From positions 1 through 25,476 of the forward strand of contig CAZGTQ010000260.1 in NCBI GenBank assembly GCA_964528575.1: DNA of 25,476 bases. Direction: 5' to 3'. The DNA comes from CAZGTQ01 sp964528575. Its GTDB lineage: Bacteria; Planctomycetota; UBA1135; GCA-002686595. Shown piece after piece: positions 24,382-25,476 of the stretch (positions are counted from its first letter, which is position 1; the number at the start of each line of letters is the position of its first letter). The notes under the pieces are model-generated. The model was not told the DNA's origin. It ran no database searches and worked only from the letters and a program-made list of their open reading frames with translations. The position numbers and the translations under genes are program-made.

Positions 24382-25389
24382 ATGAGTTCGGCAGGCTCGC
24401 TCTCGGCAGGTTCGGGAACGTTCGCTCGTCGGGGGGCTCACAGGGCGGTTCGTGCGGGATTCGTCCTCGCGCTCGCCGCGCTCGCCGCGCTCGCCGGGTG
24501 CGCCGGACCGGCGCGGCGGAGCAGCCTCGCGATGGAGACGCGCTCGTCGCCCGCTCCTCCTCCTGCGACGCCGGCGTTCTTCCGCCAACCCCTGTCCTGG
24601 GAGAAGCTGCAAGCCCTCGAGGACTGGATGGTCTCCGCGGCCGCCCGGCGCGCCCCCGAGCTCGTCGTCGAGGCGGACCTGCTGCTCAGCGAGGGCCGGC
24701 TCGCGTACGCCCGCCAGGACCAGGGCGCGACGCCCGAGAACGTCGTCCAGGACCGGCTCGCGGCGGCCCAGGCGGGCTTCGAGCGCGTCCGGCGCTCCTC
24801 CGACGCCAGCTTCACGCAGCGCAGCCGGGCGAACGTCGGCCTGACGACGATCGAGCGCGTGCGCGCGACGCCGAGCGGCCCGGCGATGCTCTCGCGCGTC
24901 CAGTGGGGCGCTGCGGAGCCGATCCCGGCGCGTATGACGCGCAACCGCTACCGCTGGACGCGGATCACGGTGCACCACTCGACGATCCGCGGGAGCGCGC
25001 TCGCCGCGGCCGGCCTGCGCGCGTGCGTCGAGCAGGTGCGGCGCCTGCAGAGCTTCCACATGAACGACGGCGACCGCGCCTACGGCGACGTCGGCTACCA
25101 CTACCTGATCGACCCGGCCGGGCGCGTGTACGAGGGCCGCTCGCTCGCGTGGCAGGGCGCGCACGCCGCGGGCGCGAACAACCACGGCAACATCGGCATC
25201 TGCCTGCTCGGCAACTTCGACGAGGAGACGCCGCGCCCCGAGGCGCTCGCGGCCCTCGCCGAGCTGATCGAGGACCTGCGCGCGCGCCACGGCATCGCCC
25301 GCTCGCAGATCTTCGGCCACAGCGAGATGCGCGCGACCGAGTGCCCGGGCCGCAAGCTCCTGCCCTGGGTGCACCGCTACCGCAGCTAG
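24382..25389 (+). CDS. N-acetylmuramoyl-L-alanine amidase lipoprotein (Amidase_2/PGRP fold)
   Basis: The 335-aa protein has a signal peptide with hydrophobic core 25-37 and lipobox LAGC (Cys40), so it is predicted to be a lipoprotein. A helical region (about 70-160) of unknown role follows, then a type-2 amidase domain (about 170-335). Visible motifs are ITVHHSTI (195-202), VGYHYLIDPAGRVYEGR (237-253), HAAGANNHGNIGICLLGNF (261-279) and FGHSEMRATECPG (311-323). By comparison with T7 lysozyme and AmiD-type enzymes, the zinc ligands are a His of His198/His199, His313 and Cys321, and all are present. Reaction: cleavage of the MurNAc to L-Ala bond in peptidoglycan, for turnover or recycling. The ATG at 24382 has GGAG a few nt upstream. 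It is divergent from the TPR/peptidase gene, with the palindromic repeat beginning 5 nt after its stop codon. Confidence 0.92.
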   Translation: MSSAGSLSAGSGTFARRGAHRAVRAGFVLALAALAALAGCAGPARRSSLAMETRSSPAPPPATPAFFRQPLSWEKLQALEDWMVSAAARRAPELVVEADLLLSEGRLAYARQDQGATPENVVQDRLAAAQAGFERVRRSSDASFTQRSRANVGLTTIERVRATPSGPAMLSRVQWGAAEPIPARMTRNRYRWTRITVHHSTIRGSALAAAGLRACVEQVRRLQSFHMNDGDRAYGDVGYHYLIDPAGRVYEGRSLAWQGAHAAGANNHGNIGICLLGNFDEETPRPEALAALAELIEDLRARHGIARSQIFGHSEMRATECPGRKLLPWVHRYRS

Positions 25390-25393
25390 CCGG

Positions 25394-25476
25394 CGATACG
25401 GTGTCGCACACCTTGTTGTCGTTCAGCGACCGGGAGGTGCCAGGTGCGGCACCTGGCACCTCCCTGTCGCTGAACG
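25394..25476. repeat. Long palindromic repeat (REP/MITE-like), right window edge
   Basis: A complete left arm (25394-25447) and part of the right arm are visible. GGGAGGTGCCAGGTGC (25432-25447) is exactly complementary to 25449-25464, and CGTTCAGCGAC (25420-25430) to 25466-25476, with a single C/T mismatch between them, so the centre is base 25448. The outer part of the arm (25394-25419) has its partner at window positions 34-59. Joined in silico, the element is about 109 bp of near-perfect palindrome. It starts 5 nt after the amidase stop codon and could serve as its transcript end. Confidence 0.85.

Noticed and set aside
21301..25389. Plus-strand open frame of 1362 codons running opposite the TPR/peptidase gene and into the amidase
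   Set aside because: Only its end, from 24382, is a real gene. The rest is low-complexity Arg/Ala/Leu-rich translation antisense to a protein with clear signal peptide, TPR and HExxH motifs, as expected in GC-rich DNA.

Overview
The window is a very GC-rich (about 70 % by eye), densely coded bacterial chromosome segment with 18 protein genes and no RNA genes that I can see. The best guess at origin is Planctomycetota or a close PVC relative. This rests on a Minf_1886-family gene (19163-19552), a family I know mainly from planctomycetes and verrucomicrobia, next to holB and tmk, and on the large secreted S41 and TPR/metallopeptidase proteins. No rRNA or other phylogenetic marker is present to confirm it.

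Region 1 (67-16490) is a leftward run of 14 genes. In transcription order they are moaC, accB, accC, a FecR-like lipoprotein, UDP-glucuronate decarboxylase, glmS, a UDP-glucuronate 4-epimerase-like gene, rfbA, rfbD, rfbB, a Wza-type export lipoprotein, a Wzz/GumC-type chain-length protein, an O-antigen-ligase-like membrane protein and an asparagine-synthase-type amidotransferase. Most junctions are 1-6 nt apart or overlap as ATGA/GTGA. The clear breaks are at 15722-15947, 12812-12872 and 5048-5299. From UDP-glucuronate decarboxylase onward the genes form a polysaccharide locus: they supply UDP-xylose, an epimerised UDP-uronic acid, glucosamine-6-P and dTDP-rhamnose intermediates, followed by chain-length control, export and ligation/polymerisation functions. 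The last three genes resemble the exosortase-A (XrtA/PEP-CTERM) associated polysaccharide set. No exosortase, glycosyltransferase, Wzx flippase or rfbC lies in the window.

Region 2 (16649-19138) is a single rightward gene for a secreted S41 C-terminal processing protease. It diverges from moaC across an intergenic region that holds a perfect 8-bp inverted repeat.

Region 3 (19163-24231) is a leftward, tightly coupled set: a secreted 998-aa TPR/HExxH metallopeptidase-like protein, tmk (thymidylate kinase), holB (DNA polymerase III delta-prime) and the Minf_1886-family gene. It converges with the S41 gene at a shared hairpin.

Region 4 (24382-25389) is a rightward lipoprotein N-acetylmuramoyl-L-alanine amidase.

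Both window ends lie in the same long palindromic repeat. Its two arms (5-59 and 25394-25447) are nearly identical in inverted orientation, and the first 33 bases equal the last 33. The simplest reading is a contig broken at a dispersed REP/MITE-like element, although a circular join is formally possible.
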